Source: Auriscalpium vulgare (Eukaryota > Basidiomycota > Agaricomycetes > Russulales > Auriscalpiaceae). From it: a stretch of 64,000 bases of DNA. Within the stretch, counting starts at the first letter, position 1, and the number at the start of each line of letters is the position of its first letter. The DNA lies in NCBI GenBank assembly GCA_019915015.1, contig JAHBBC010000029.1, forward strand, positions 470,787-534,786, read 5' to 3'. Below are positions 9,889 through 21,223 of the stretch, one piece after another. The position numbers and the translations under genes are program-made. The notes beneath the pieces are model-generated. The model made no database searches. It was given only the letters and a program-made list of their open reading frames with translations, and was not told the DNA's origin.

Positions 9889-11422
9889 TCATGTTTTCGT
9901 TTTGGGGTCCACTGTCATAGGTAACGATGCCTCCTGCTCCGCACGTTGCAGTCGGTCTAGCCGGCGTAGCGCTTGTCGCGCTTCGGACGTCCCATCCCGC
10001 AGCCCGATCCTGCTGGATTGCTCCCAAGAGCGTTGGAATAACTCTCGTGCCGATGTTGGGTCTTTGCTCATCTGAACACAGTCAATGCAGTGCCTACCCG
10101 TGATAGACTAAGGGACGAACCTCGCGAATCGCTCCGAGGTTAAATAACGTCACAGCAAGCGCCTGTTCACAAATCTGCAGCTCATCGGAACGGCTGTTGG
10201 ACCTTGCCTTGGTCTTCTCTATCAGAGCCAGGGCCTGCCGTGCCCATGCTTCCGCCTGGTGGAGCTTGGCTGCCGTCGGTGTCCCACGCATGAATAGCTC
10301 GGACAGATTGCTCATAAGTTGTGCCCCTGCCAACTGTGTTCGGCAACTATGCGTCGGGTTTGCAAAGTAGAGGCGTCGTACCTCTGCACAAGTCATCAGG
10401 CGACGCAACCTTTCGAGAAGCTGTCGGTGGAATTAAGAGCGATATTACCTGGAGGTAAAGAGGGACTGCGAAGCTGATGCATGAGAGACATGTCAGCGGC
10501 GCCGGACCTTTTCACGAGCAAGCTTACTCGAGCTTGCCAACTTTTGCGTAAAATGTGCCGAGTGCTTCTAGTGGCGCGCCGACGTCCGTGGTGCTCACCC
10601 ACTTCGGTAGTTCGAGCTCGGCGAGCACGATCTTGCCGTCTTCCCCGGGCATTTTGCCCGCTGACTGCGACGAGTCCGATGCGTCCTTCGAGATGCGCAG
10701 AACCTCCTCTACTGCCCATGTCAGCCATCGCTCCTCCTCCTCTTCGCCCTGCTGGTAGGTGTCCGCCATTTCGCCAAGCTTATGTGCAATTGCGACAGCC
10801 CGCATCTTCTCCTGGCCAGCCAGCGCGGACCAGTTGGATTGCAAGTGGGCGAGGCACTCAGCGTAGGCTTCATACGCCGATTTGGGGCGCCCATTGGATT
10901 CAAGGACCTCGCCCAGGAGTACTGAAATGCCAGAGAGCTTCAGGTAGGGCTGGGGTGCGAGTGACTCCTTTGGAAGGGAGAGAGCAGTCTCGTAGGCGCT
11001 GCATTGGGATTCAGCGAATGGGTGCGTCAAGGAAGGACATGACCCACCGTCTCAAGAACCGTTCACTCAGATAAAAATCGCCTTGGTGTTTAGCCTTGAT
11101 GCCTGCACGTAGGTCCTGCCGTAATTCTGACGGCCACAATGTGAATGAAGTGTAGAATGAATACCTATCCTAGCATGTGAGCATCTGGACAACGACAAGG
11201 CTCTCATACTCACAGGCCATAGGCGGTAGATCCCGTCCCAACACCCAATAGAATGTAGAATACTGTCTGGACGCGAAAGCTGGAGCCTCTTGCTACGGTC
11301 GCAGTCGTAGAATAAGACGCGGGGCCATGACAGGGTCGTCGTACGGCCCTAATTGAAGGGGGCTTTCTAATGGCTGAGAGCAGAGAGCGCGTCGAGCGTG
11401 TGTGTAGGGCTGGCGAGGACAT
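9889..11422 (-). CDS. Mitochondrial TPR-repeat membrane protein (Mgr3-like)
   Basis: Start ATG 11422 gives an Arg/Ser-rich, acid-free N-terminus (SSPALHTRSTRSLLSAIRKP) typical of a mitochondrial presequence. A membrane segment follows (VQTVFYILLGVGTGSTAYGL), then helical-repeat sequence over several exons. Recognisable pieces are ELRQDLRAGIKAKHQGDFYL, AYETALSLPKE, LGEVLESNGRPKSAYEAYAE, VAIAHKLGEMADTYQQGEEE, AEAWARQALALIEKTK and ALAVTLFNLGAIRE. The last exon begins MSKDPTSARELFQRSWEQS. Length is about 435 aa. The layout (presequence, one TM, TPR array) resembles yeast Mgr3, an adaptor of the i-AAA protease in the inner membrane; that assignment is inferred from architecture. It shares a convergent 3' region with SEC62. 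Confidence 0.75.
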
Positions 11423-12559
11423 CCAGAAGACGTGGCGAAAGCAGGTCGCGCAGACGGCCAACCGCGCTGACGTCACAGCGAGCACGTGGGCTTGTTGAAC
11501 GGAACCATCCGAGACTTGTCTGACATTCAAGTTGTCTCCCGCCACCGCGCCCGCACTGGTTGGCCGGCCTCCGACATCGTCGACGACGACCACAGTACTG
11601 CGCCCGACATTCACTATTCGCTGCTCACGCCCTTGCATTTACGACATGATGTGTGCATCTTGCGTCGCCTCCCATGCTCACTCGTATTCTGAGCCCCTCG
11701 AAGGTCAGCCGCCATCGTCGTCTGGGATCCCCTCACCGCGTCCGGAAAGCCACTTAAAATCCCATTTGCTTCTCGGCCCCCGGCGCCGTCATGAGTCGAG
11801 CGGGTCGCGAGCAGACTCTGATGCGAGCTGCAGCTCGTCTGATTCCAGGCAGTGATTTAGGCAGACTCCCACCTGCCACCGGCTATCTCGGCGTCCCGAC
11901 GACTTCACGTTGGCACCAAACTCCCACAGAGCGTAATGTTGTCCACGTTTTTCTCGGCTCTCTACATCTCGCCTGCTGCGCCAGAGCCCTGCCAGGGACA
12001 TGGTACGTCAGAGAAGAGCATCACCGGAGCCACTCGGGTCCATAACTTGTGCTCTAGTCTGGTGACTCTAGCCTGGAAGTGTCCGTTTCGCAATCCAGCC
12101 CACCTTCGAATGGATGCTCTATCAGTTTTCCTATCCAGTCTCATCTGCGTTTTTCGAACACCGCAGCAGCGTAGTGGGCACCCTCTTTTTTCCATCTCGT
12201 TGCAGGCTAGCCCGAGTCTTTTCGCAGCTACAGTTGCTCAAGATCGTCAGCTGATGCTCGTCTTCCGAGCTTGTCATTACTGCGGTCGTGTGTGTCTCCT
12301 GGCTCCGAGTCGGATGCTCGCCCAGCTCTACGTGCCAACCTGCCGACCGAGGGAACCCACCTCCTGAGAGGATCAGCATTGCCCCTGCATCGACATCCAG
12401 AAGAGCTCAAGACCGGCAACTGCGGTGCTCCCTTTGTCCTCTTGGAGGTATTGTTTCCACTGCATGTCTCTTCTGCAGTTCTCGTCGATGTCTTCTTCTC
12501 GACGACGGTCTTGGACCTTAATTCTCGCCAACGACGCGTGACTAGGTTGTCGTTCTGTC
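11423..12559 (+). other. Upstream region of the TPR gene; possible 5' exons of the decayed gene downstream
   Basis: Plus-strand reading from ATG 11646 (MMCASCVASHAHSYSEP) is open and Ser/Pro-rich to about 11850. Further exon-like pieces with fitting splice signals follow (for example SALYISPAAPEPCQGHG near 11950 and LPTEGTHLLRGSALPL near 12340). They could be the disordered N-terminus of the gene whose better conserved blocks start at about 12.56 kb, but the chain is not proven and frames do not all connect. Confidence 0.25.
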
Positions 12560-13923
12560 AGGATGTTCAACTCCTTTTCTCATGCTGGAATCGGCCTTTA
12601 TGCCGTGATGACCTCCCATGACGAGGCCTAACGCTCGACGATTACATTCAACAGCATCGCCTTCGCGTCTTCTCTGCATCCGAGGTTTCTACATTGGGGG
12701 AGACATCGAACCCCTTCATTATCAAGCCGCTTCTTCCGCTCTCAACGCCTGCTACTCATTGGACCTTCCTTGCCTCAATGATAGCCAGTCGCTAGCCTCG
12801 TGGGTATTCAAGCCAATGTCGAACCCCGACTTCATTCTAGCCCCGCCGACGCCCTCGCCGATGCAGTACGAAATCGAGCAACACCTCTCACGCTGTCTGG
12901 GAAAACATGTAAACAAAACTTTATTTTGCCCTTGACCCCTCCTGGTCATTCATAGGATTTCGTTCAGGTGATGGTCTTCGATTAAAAGTCGCGGCGCTCC
13001 GCCTATCGCCGTGTCTTCAGAGTACGTGCTTTGCCTCAGAATGGAAGTGCCGGCCCAACGCCACTGCCACATCTTGACGCGCATCATCTCAAACCTAGGC
13101 TTTCGTCTCGCGCGCCCCGTGTCCACCGTCAAACCCGGTTTGAGCTATCTCAATGAACTTAATTATCCCACTTCTCATTGAGGCAGCTCTCAATCTCAGG
13201 CGCTCGTTCAAACTGAATTGCTGACTGGGCATATCCTCCTTACTCACGGCTCAAGATACTTTCGGATCTCTCAGTGCTTCTGAGCGCATCAGATCAGACG
13301 ACGCCGACGTCGGAGGCTCGAATATTTCCGCCCTACAGAGCATCAGGACAATCCCCGTGGGTCCCCGCAACCTGGATAGGTGAGCGCGTCCCCGCGCCGC
13401 GAAGCCGAATACCCTTAGTATCGATATAATCATCTTCTCTTCTACACACTTCCAGGACTAAGTTTGCAACGTGCCCATCTACGAGATTAGGTCGTGCTTC
13501 TTCGTTGAGTGATTCTTTATATCCCCTCCCAGATAGATGGCTGTCCGTCACGATAGGATGAGGTTCTGATCAAGCTTCCGCACCCGCCTCGTGCTATAAC
13601 TCCGATCGACATCAGGCGTTTGGCTTTTAAAGCCAATGTAGCCATGATATCACGAACGTAGGCGTGTTGGCATTCAAATATCGCTGACGTGGGTTGCTGA
13701 AATCCAGAAACTAAAACCGCAGTTTATTCGGGGTTGTATTCGCGAACCCGCACTTCTGGGGCTCGTACCAAGCGCCGAGAGTGGGGAAGATCTCCCTGGG
13801 GTTGAGAATGTCCCTCAATATGCAAAATTTCTTCCCTCTGGCCGGCGTCCGGAGATGTGTGGGTTCTGCTTCGCACTCTATTTTCCGCGGCAGCAGTCTG
13901 AAAAAGGCGTGGCGACGTCGTGA
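12560..13923 (+). pseudogene. Decayed multi-exon gene, unrecognised product with CGFC motif
   Basis: Successive plus-strand blocks read as good protein but change frame without introns. At 12631-12792: LDDYIQQHRLRVFSASEVST ending LASMIASR. At 12788-12955: LVGIQANVEP and ATPLTLSGKTCKQNFILPL, reached by one extra T near 12793. Near 12952-13020: GDGLRLKVAALRLSP, in a new frame. At 13037: NGSAGPTP. At 13065-13178: HILTRIISNLGFRLARPVS and LSYLNELNYPT, in a new frame. At 13260-13379: TIPVGPRNLDR, then a clean intron 13380-13455, then TKFATCPSTRLGR. At 13741-13920: GVENVPQYAKFLPSGRRPEM followed by CGFCFALYFPR. At least three frameshifts separate the blocks. The Cys pair suggests a metal-binding module near the C-terminus. 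I read it as one degenerating gene. Base-calling errors are an alternative, though neighbouring genes are clean. Confidence 0.5.
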
Positions 13924-15575
13924 GGTTTTGCGTATCGACACATTACTTCCCAGGTCGACCCTGCGCAGGTGACGCATGTTACTTATCCGTGATCTCTTCT
14001 GACCTTTGGATTTCACCACTGCAGTGCAATCGTGCTCTTCAGCATACGACAGGTGTGAACGCCTTTGTCCACGCGACCTCCCGTTTTCAGGTCCAAGTAG
14101 CTAGGGCATCCCAATCCAGTCACTCATGACATGTTCGTAGCGGGAACCCTCTCACATCTCATCTTGCTAACCCACGGGGACTGTTGATACCCTTGACGTC
14201 GTTCCTGTACTACAGGCGTCAGCAAATTCTATGAACCTCCGTCTCATCGACTGCCCGTCTTCCCTGCTGGGAAGCCTTGACTTCTCGCAAGCCTGACCTG
14301 AGTATCTCGCAAGCCTGACTCGAGTAACAGCATATTCGAGCAATATACCACACACTGGGATCTTCCGATTCCCCGGACTGCCAGCGTCCTGCCCATGACC
14401 GACATGTTCCGGACCTCAAGGCCGCCCTCCATCAAGCAATATAGAATTCGAAGCCCCCAACCTTTGCGATACGCCCGCGCGGCAGTGGCCGTTTGTTTGA
14501 CCAATTCTGCTCTCGCCGGGTCGGACTGTTTCGGAGTCTACACGCGCCACAATATAGCTCACTAGCCTCATGTAGGTGTGGCGTTGAAGGTAAACGAGGT
14601 GACCCTGACGAAATTTCGGCTCTAGCCTCTCCACCGCAGTTAGGTCCCCGTCACCTTCTTCTCACTGTCCGCACGAATCAGGGACAACTCTACTGAGCGC
14701 CCATCATAGCGCCGCCGACCATGTGCGCGCAAGACTTCAACGCTCAACAGCCAAACGCACGGAAGCGGTCAACTGTCGTATAATCTGTGTAACTCTGTGG
14801 GCGTGCGCAGGCGTGCGCCAAACGGAACTGCGAACCTGTCGTTCCCTTGGAAACCCCAATAGCACTGTGACTTCACTTCTTCCATTGGACCCAGGCGACC
14901 CCACCGGCCTCAGGAACTGATGATAGGAATTTAATATGAAAGCCAATGTTGGGCTGTTTCCCGTTCGTGTCGGGTCTGTACCACAGGTACCTTTTTACTT
15001 ACGGCGACAAACGTTGAGAGCATCACCGGCATGCCAACATTGCCGGCGACGGGGCAACCAGGAGGTCGGAATCAGACCCTGCGAGGGGCTAGACGCTGCT
15101 ACACGGCACGGATTTCGGAGAAACGAGCTGGGGTCAGATCGATATCTCTCTGATTCGATCTGACAATTAAATAAATATTGTTTAGACCTCACGGCATAAG
15201 AAGCGGTTCGGTCTTATCTTCCACGCCGCAAGGATTTATTCTATGTCCTTCACATCTGACAGTACGCCCAGTATCCCATGTTCTCACTGGCTGCTTCCTC
15301 GACGCAAAGTTGCAAGGCGGCATCCGAGTCCTAGATCTGCCATGAATCTAATCTCATTCGCGGCGGCCGCTACCGGAGGGTAGCCCGCCCAAGTGGCTCC
15401 TGCACTATTTGCCGACGACCCAAACCTTTGGGTCTTTGCGGAGGCCCCAAATTGATCGGCAACCAAGGCGTTGCAGCCATGCATCCAATTGGTACCCTCC
15501 CGCTTAAGTATGGCAAACCCTCGGCGGTTCGCTTCTGCCACCCAGCCTGATCCCCACCCCTCAGGCCACAGGGCT
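13924..15575. other. Intergenic region 3' of the decayed gene
   Basis: About 1.65 kb with many stops in all frames. A few short exon-like pieces on the plus strand (for example near 14470 and 14720-14918, ending LDPGDPTGLRN) could be remains of a C-terminal disordered region. Nothing can be assigned. Confidence 0.3.
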
Positions 15576-15581
15576 TATAAG
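15576..15581 (+). promoter_or_regulatory. TATA box of the arrestin-like gene
   Basis: TATAAG within GGGCTTATAAGGCC, 53 nt before ATG 15629. An in-frame TAA at 15578-15580 also rules out an upstream extension of this reading frame. Confidence 0.5.
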
Positions 15582-15628
15582 GCCTCTCTTCTCGGTTGGC
15601 GAGAGTCGAGCTCCTCACGCCGGTCTAC

Positions 15629-17419
15629 ATGCGCACCCGTCGACCAGCACTGCGTGTCGATCCAGGACATGATGCCTATGTCAAGCATGCGGAGCCCGAC
15701 TTGGCGCCGCAGGTCGTGGACCAGCTCGACTATCCCCATACGTCAACCTTCAGGTGAGCAGAGCGGTCTGTCTTCGTGGAGTATGCTCATTGAGGCGCGC
15801 AGGTCGCGGAAGCTGACTATCAATGTGCGAAGTGCATCTGTCAAGATGTCGCGCTCGAAGACCCAGGATGGCAATAGCCCGGTCCCAATCTTCGGCGATC
15901 GCGATCATTTGGGAGGCACCGTCGGCGTTGACAACCAGATCAACTTGGCAGCGGGCCGTCTCTCTTTGTCGGTGAGCTCTGCACGCTCTCCCGTATCATT
16001 TGACGCTCATTACATTATCACCAGTTTGAAGGAGTGTTCTCTTACATCTCCACCAGCGCACGAACATCGCAGGGTGGGACGTCGACGGAGTCTTCCGGCC
16101 AGTTCCAACATGTGTTCTTCTCAGAAACCATCACCCTTTCCTCCAATTTCGATTCTGGGAGCCCGCGATCCACAATCCGGGACGCGTTTGCATCTACGGT
16201 GCGGAGGGTGGAGTCAAAATCGAACATCAATGCCCCTCAGCTCAAGAAAAAGTTGAGCAAGCGCTCCCTGACAGAGTCTCAACGTACGCTTCCGTTTGAG
16301 TTTCACGTCCCACAAAAGGATCGAGTTGGCGAGGAGCTGCCGCCTACTTTTTCGTCCTCCACTGTGCTCGAGGGTGGTGTTCGTGGGCGTGGTTCCACGG
16401 AGAACGCAGACGTTTCATATCGACTGGTCGCTGTCTGGGAGCCCCACGACGACGGTGAAGGCAGGGATATGTGAGTGCTTCGATCCGCGCCATATTTGCG
16501 TTCTAGTCTGACCGCTGGAGACATCTCTAGCTTAGAGGTCCCCGTCCTCTTTCAACCCGACAACGACTTTCAGTCTTTAGACGCGCTTACCATTGAACCG
16601 GATTCTTGGTTGGAAATACCACTACGTTCGGATCGTCCGATTCCCTGTCAATCTGCGGTAAGCCATGCGAACATGCGGGCGAAACGAATATTGACACGCC
16701 GGTTCTTAGATAACTCTTCCCAGTCCGGCAGACTTCCCTCGCTTCGGCTCGTTGCCTTTCTTCGTCGTCTTCTCAACGACCCCGAAATCGCCGGCGTTGG
16801 CGCGCGAGATCGCGGCCGACGCGACTATCACTGTTTCTTTGCTCCGGCAAGTGACGATAGACTCGTCCCAATCCCGCCCGAGCTCCTTGTATTCTTCCTC
16901 TACGCCGCCCACCCCCCCGAGTTCTGCGACTGAAGATTCCGACTCGCAGGCTTCGTCCAGCCTGTACATCCCTCGGAAGAACAAGCTGTTTCGTCGCGTC
17001 GTGAGGAGTGCTCCGCCTGTGCTTCCTCGACAGTCTCGCCCCACGGAGGAACGAATGACGTCGCCTATCGTTGACAAGCCTCTCCCCAACTTGCCCATTG
17101 TCATGCAGGATACGCGGACTCTGCAGACTGACGTCTCCATCGGCTTCCCAAAGCGCCCGCGCAGCCTGTCCGACCCCAGCGGTCATGGATCAATAGAATC
17201 GCACAAATCTCTGCCTGACGGGCTGTACAAAGGAAAATTACCACTCAATAAGAGTATGTTGCCCACGATCGACTGGGCTGGTCTGAGCGTTCGGGTGTGT
17301 TTTCCTCGTGTCGCTCTTCGCCTTCGCATTGCTGACGATGTTTGTAGTACTACCTCGACGTTTCTGTCCTCTTCGGGCAGGACGAAATGAGGGCCCGGTT
17401 ACCTGTGAGGTTGTACTGA
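15629..17419 (+). CDS. Arrestin-like N-terminal domain protein
   Basis: Six exons: 15629-15753, 15803-15971, 16025-16470, 16531-16657, 16710-17294 and 17348-17419. All phases are consistent, giving 507 aa. Arrestin-fold beta-strand features are visible: LTINVRSASVKMSRS, GGTVGVDNQINLAAGRLSLS, FEGVFSYISTSART, FFSETITLSSNF, TLPFEFHVP, and the partner strands VSYRLVAVWEP and LEVPVLFQP. A Ser/Pro-rich linker (SQSRPSSLYSSSTPPTPPSS) lies in the middle, and the last exon completes a strand (YYLDVSVLFGQDEMRARLPV). Such fungal proteins act as adaptors, often for ubiquitin ligases in receptor or transporter endocytosis. No PPxY motif was seen in the parts I read, so the ligase link is uncertain. Confidence 0.75.
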
Positions 17420-17773
17420 AGCCATTGTCCGTACGTCGCTGCTGTGACTGCTATTTTTGCTTTTTCGTTCGAAATATCGGCTTGTTTAAACATGGCTCTT
17501 CCGATATCATTATTCCTGCAGTATTGTCGCCGGTGTAGGTTACCCTTATTTGTAGTTATGAGCCCAGTGATCTTGGAATTAGTGTGTACTTGTATATCGT
17601 CATACAGCATCTTTCGAATCCTCTCGTTGTCCTGCCAGGTTCTTGCGTAGTGTGACTAGTGGCCCCACGTGCTACAGGCGCGCGTCCGATCCCAGGGGCC
17701 AGCACCCGACGCCCTCGCTCTTAGTACTACGCTTCTGCCACCTTACATGGGGCTTTCATCCCATAGCTCATCG

Positions 17774-20700
17774 ATGTCAGACCACCCGACCGCATCGTGG
17801 CAGCCCATGCAAGACGGCAACGTCTTCTACAGGCGTCAGCAATCGTACTCTATCAGCGGCAAGCTGCCAAATCTCGGTGACTGCATCGTAGCTGGTTGTC
17901 GGCATGGAGGACCGTTGGGTAGGTCATCAGACGCGCGACGCAGCTCTCGGTGCTGATTGCAGGCTTAATAGCTATGATGCGGAATCACACGAAGCTCATC
18001 GCGCTGGGACGAGCTGCGCCGATATTCTCCAAGTCACAGATTCAAGTCTACTCCCCTGCGGGCGAAGGGTTACTCTTGTTCAGTGTAGGTATGCATACAC
18101 TAGTCTGCCATCCTCAACGCATCCTTATATGAGCCTGCATGTAGTGGGACCAAGCTAAGATTGTTCGCTTCGGTTGGGCCGGAGACGAGAGACTGGTCGT
18201 GGTCAACGAGGAAGGGGTCTATCGACTGTACGACCTTCAAGGCGATTACGAACAACACTCGCTTGGTTCAGAGGCAGCAGAAGTTGGCATTATCGACGCA
18301 AGAATACACGAAAATGGCTTGGTGGTCATGACAGGATCGCTGCAGTTGTTGGACGTGAAAGGCTGGGAGGGCGGGAAGCCATTGACGTTGGCCAATCCAG
18401 GTGCGGCGCTCAGTATGTGCATCAGCGGGGCACTCAAGCGTGTATCTCTTCAGGTCTTTCCGAACCCCCACTCGTGTGGACTGTCATCCCCCCCGACCTG
18501 ACCATATCTCGGCATGTCGAAGTCTTACTTTCCGTCGAATCCACCATCCATACCGTCGATAATCTGGAGACGGTGGACCAACGACTATCTCGAGGTCCAT
18601 TTACTCACATGTCCCCCTCTCCCAACGGCAAATCGCTAGCGCTCATAACGTTCTCCGGCATGCTCTGGGTCGTGTCGACTGACTTCCAGAGAAATCTTGC
18701 TGAATTCGACACTGGTAACGTTGTGGCCGACGGCGATGTACGCCAGGTCGCATGGTGCGGAAGCGATGCCATCCTCGTGATATGGGACGCCCTGGCTCTG
18801 CTGGTGGGCCCATTTGGCGATACGCTCCAGTGAGTTTAGCTTCTCTGTTGGAGAATATTTGTCTAAATTACAGGCTATTAGGTATTTCTACTCGGGACCG
18901 ACGTTTGCCATAACCGAGCCTGATGGCGTCCGCATCATTGGCCCTGATGTGTGCGACTTCGTGCAGAAAGTGCCTGGTAAAATCAAATTCTGATGTTCTT
19001 TTTCCACATGCTGATCATGTGTACGAAGCCTCCACTGTGTCGGTCTTTCGTCCGGGCTCCACATCACCGTCTGCCATTTTGTACGACGCCTGGGACAACT
19101 TCAGCAATCGCTCGCCGAAAGCCGACGAAAATATCCGAAGCATACGCCCAGAGCTGGTGGTAGCTGTGGATGAGATAATAGACGCTGCTGGACAAGAGTG
19201 GGAGCCTTTATGGCAGAGGCGTTTACTCAACGTAGGTCAGGTCGATGTCCGGTTTGGCCATAGCTCATCAACTTTCTCGAAGGCGGCCAATTTCGGGAAG
19301 GCGTTCTTGGATCTTTACAACCCGACGGACTTTGTGAACATGGGGAAGACTTTGAAGGTCCTGAACGCCGTTCGTTTCTACGAAATTGGCATCCCCATCA
19401 CGCTTGCTCAGTAAGCTGTTATTTGACTTGCCCATGTCCCTCATCTACTACCCTGCCAGCATACAGATACAACTATCTGTCTCCTTCAAACCTCATAGCC
19501 CGACTCACTTCGCGCAACCTCCACCTTCTGGCTCTCCGAGTATCATCGTATCTGTCCCTCCCTCCCGACAATGTCCTGAAACATTGGGCAACAGCCAAGA
19601 TTCTTAGATCAAAGCCCGTGCCTGGTGCGACTGGAAACGATGCGGACATGACCGGTGATGAGGAGGTATCACGAGGCATCGTTGAAAAATTCGAGAAGTT
19701 AGGTGGGATAGGCGTCAGCTATGCGGACATCGCCAAAAAGGCTTGGGAGGTCGGGCGGACCGGATTGGCTACGATGGTGGAGTCCTATTCATTCCTGATA
19801 ACACGAGGCTCAGGCACTCATGAAAGTCCAGCTTCTGGACCACGAACCGAGGGCCTCGGATCAAGTTCCGCTTTTACTGTCTATGAAGGAGGATCGGATT
19901 GCGCTGCAGAAAGCAGTCGATAGCGGCGACAGCGATCTAGGTGGGTCTCCACTACGTCTCCGTCACAGCTGACCGCTGATGCCGTGCGAGCTGCAGTGTA
20001 CCATGTGCTGCTGCATCTGTACAAGCGACTGCCTTTGGGAGCTTTCTTTCGACTCATTGAAGATGGTGGCGAACGTTTGGCGCCCGCAAGCAAGCTGCTG
20101 CAAGTTTACGCGCGCGAGCAGAATCCGGATATGCTGAGGGACTTCTTCTACTCAGACGATCGACGAGTAGAGAGCGCAGTTTTATGTCTTGAAGAAGCGG
20201 GTCGCATGCAAGTTAGTGCCGTGCAATTTGGTCATTACCTTCGCACCGATGGACTGATTTCTTCTAGGACCCAGCTGCTAAAGCCAATTCAGTCAAAGCG
20301 GCGCAGAAGTTCTTCTCAGAGGATAAAGAACGATCGTTTGAGGCAAAGGTATATCCGCAGAGATCACTTCTATCGCCGGTTCTCATTACCTGCAAAGATG
20401 ATGGACGAGTACGGGCGATTGCTTGCTTTTCAGCAGCAGCTGGAGAAGGAGACCAGCGATAAAATTCAGTTCTTCGGACTAAGCGTTGACGAGACTATTC
20501 GGGTATGTCTGTTGAATGGGATGGCAAAGAAGGCCGATAAGATCAAGTCGGACTTTAAAGTCCCGGACAAACGGTGGGTGATTCTGGCATTGCAATGCGG
20601 AGATAATTAACGATACAATCGTCGGGTGTAGATTCTGGCATGTCAAGCTCCATGCGCTAGCAGGGGCACGAGATTTTGAAGGCCTCGACGCCTTTTCGCG

Positions 20701-21019
20701 TTCAAAACGCAGCCCTATCGGCTATGAGGCTTTCGTTCGACATCTTCTCGAAAAGGGCCACCCCAAAGAAGCTGCTACCTACGTCCCTCGCTGCGATGCG
20801 CCAAAACGGGTGGACCTTTATGTCGAATGCGGCGAGTGGCGTCTGGCTGGGAAAGAATGCAAGGAACGGAATGACAGGGCGAAACTTGAGTACGTGATAT
20901 TGCGTCCATTTTGCGATGACCGTCTGACCTTTAATGGCGCTACCAGGCAACTGCGGAAGTTGTCTCCTAATTCTATGATCGCCAGAGAATTGGATCAGAT
21001 AGCTACTTCTATGAAGTGA
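17774..21019 (+). CDS. VPS16: Vps16, core subunit of the CORVET/HOPS tethering complexes
   Basis: About 848 aa, the normal length for Vps16. It is assembled from some 14 exons with GT...AG introns that keep the frame, from ATG 17774 (SDHPTASWQPMQDGNVFYRR) to TGA 21017-21019. The N-terminal beta-propeller (to about residue 430) shows CIVAGCRHGGPLAMMRN, VRFGWAGDERLVVVNEEGVY, FAITEPDGVRIIGPD and AGQEWEPLWQRRLLN. The C-terminal alpha-solenoid shows AANFGKAFLDLYNPTDFVNM, AVRFYEIGIPITLAQ, VYHVLLHLYKRLPLGAFFRL, LSVDETIRVCLLNGMAKKAD and DLYVECGEWRLAGKECKER. The protein bridges Vps33 and the complex core in endosome and vacuole fusion. The gene is convergent with the SPX-EXS gene, with 204 bp between the stop codons. 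Confidence 0.93.
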
Positions 21020-21223
21020 ATGGTAATTATGTGATACCCACCCCGAACCTTACAGCTCGCTTGCGCGCTCTTTGAAGGCCCACCCTTTCGTAAAGGGTCA
21101 ACAGTTCCTACATTTCGGATTTTCGGGCATGGCTTCCGTGCGCTCCGGCTGAAGTCTGTTCTACGGCTTCGCCGCGAGCGACGGAGCTTATCCAACACCT
21201 GCGAACTAAGGTAGAGCAGGTAG

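Noticed and set aside
11646..12470. Independent intact gene upstream of the decayed gene
   Set aside because: Exon-like pieces exist but frames do not connect reliably; kept only as a possible 5' part of the decayed gene.
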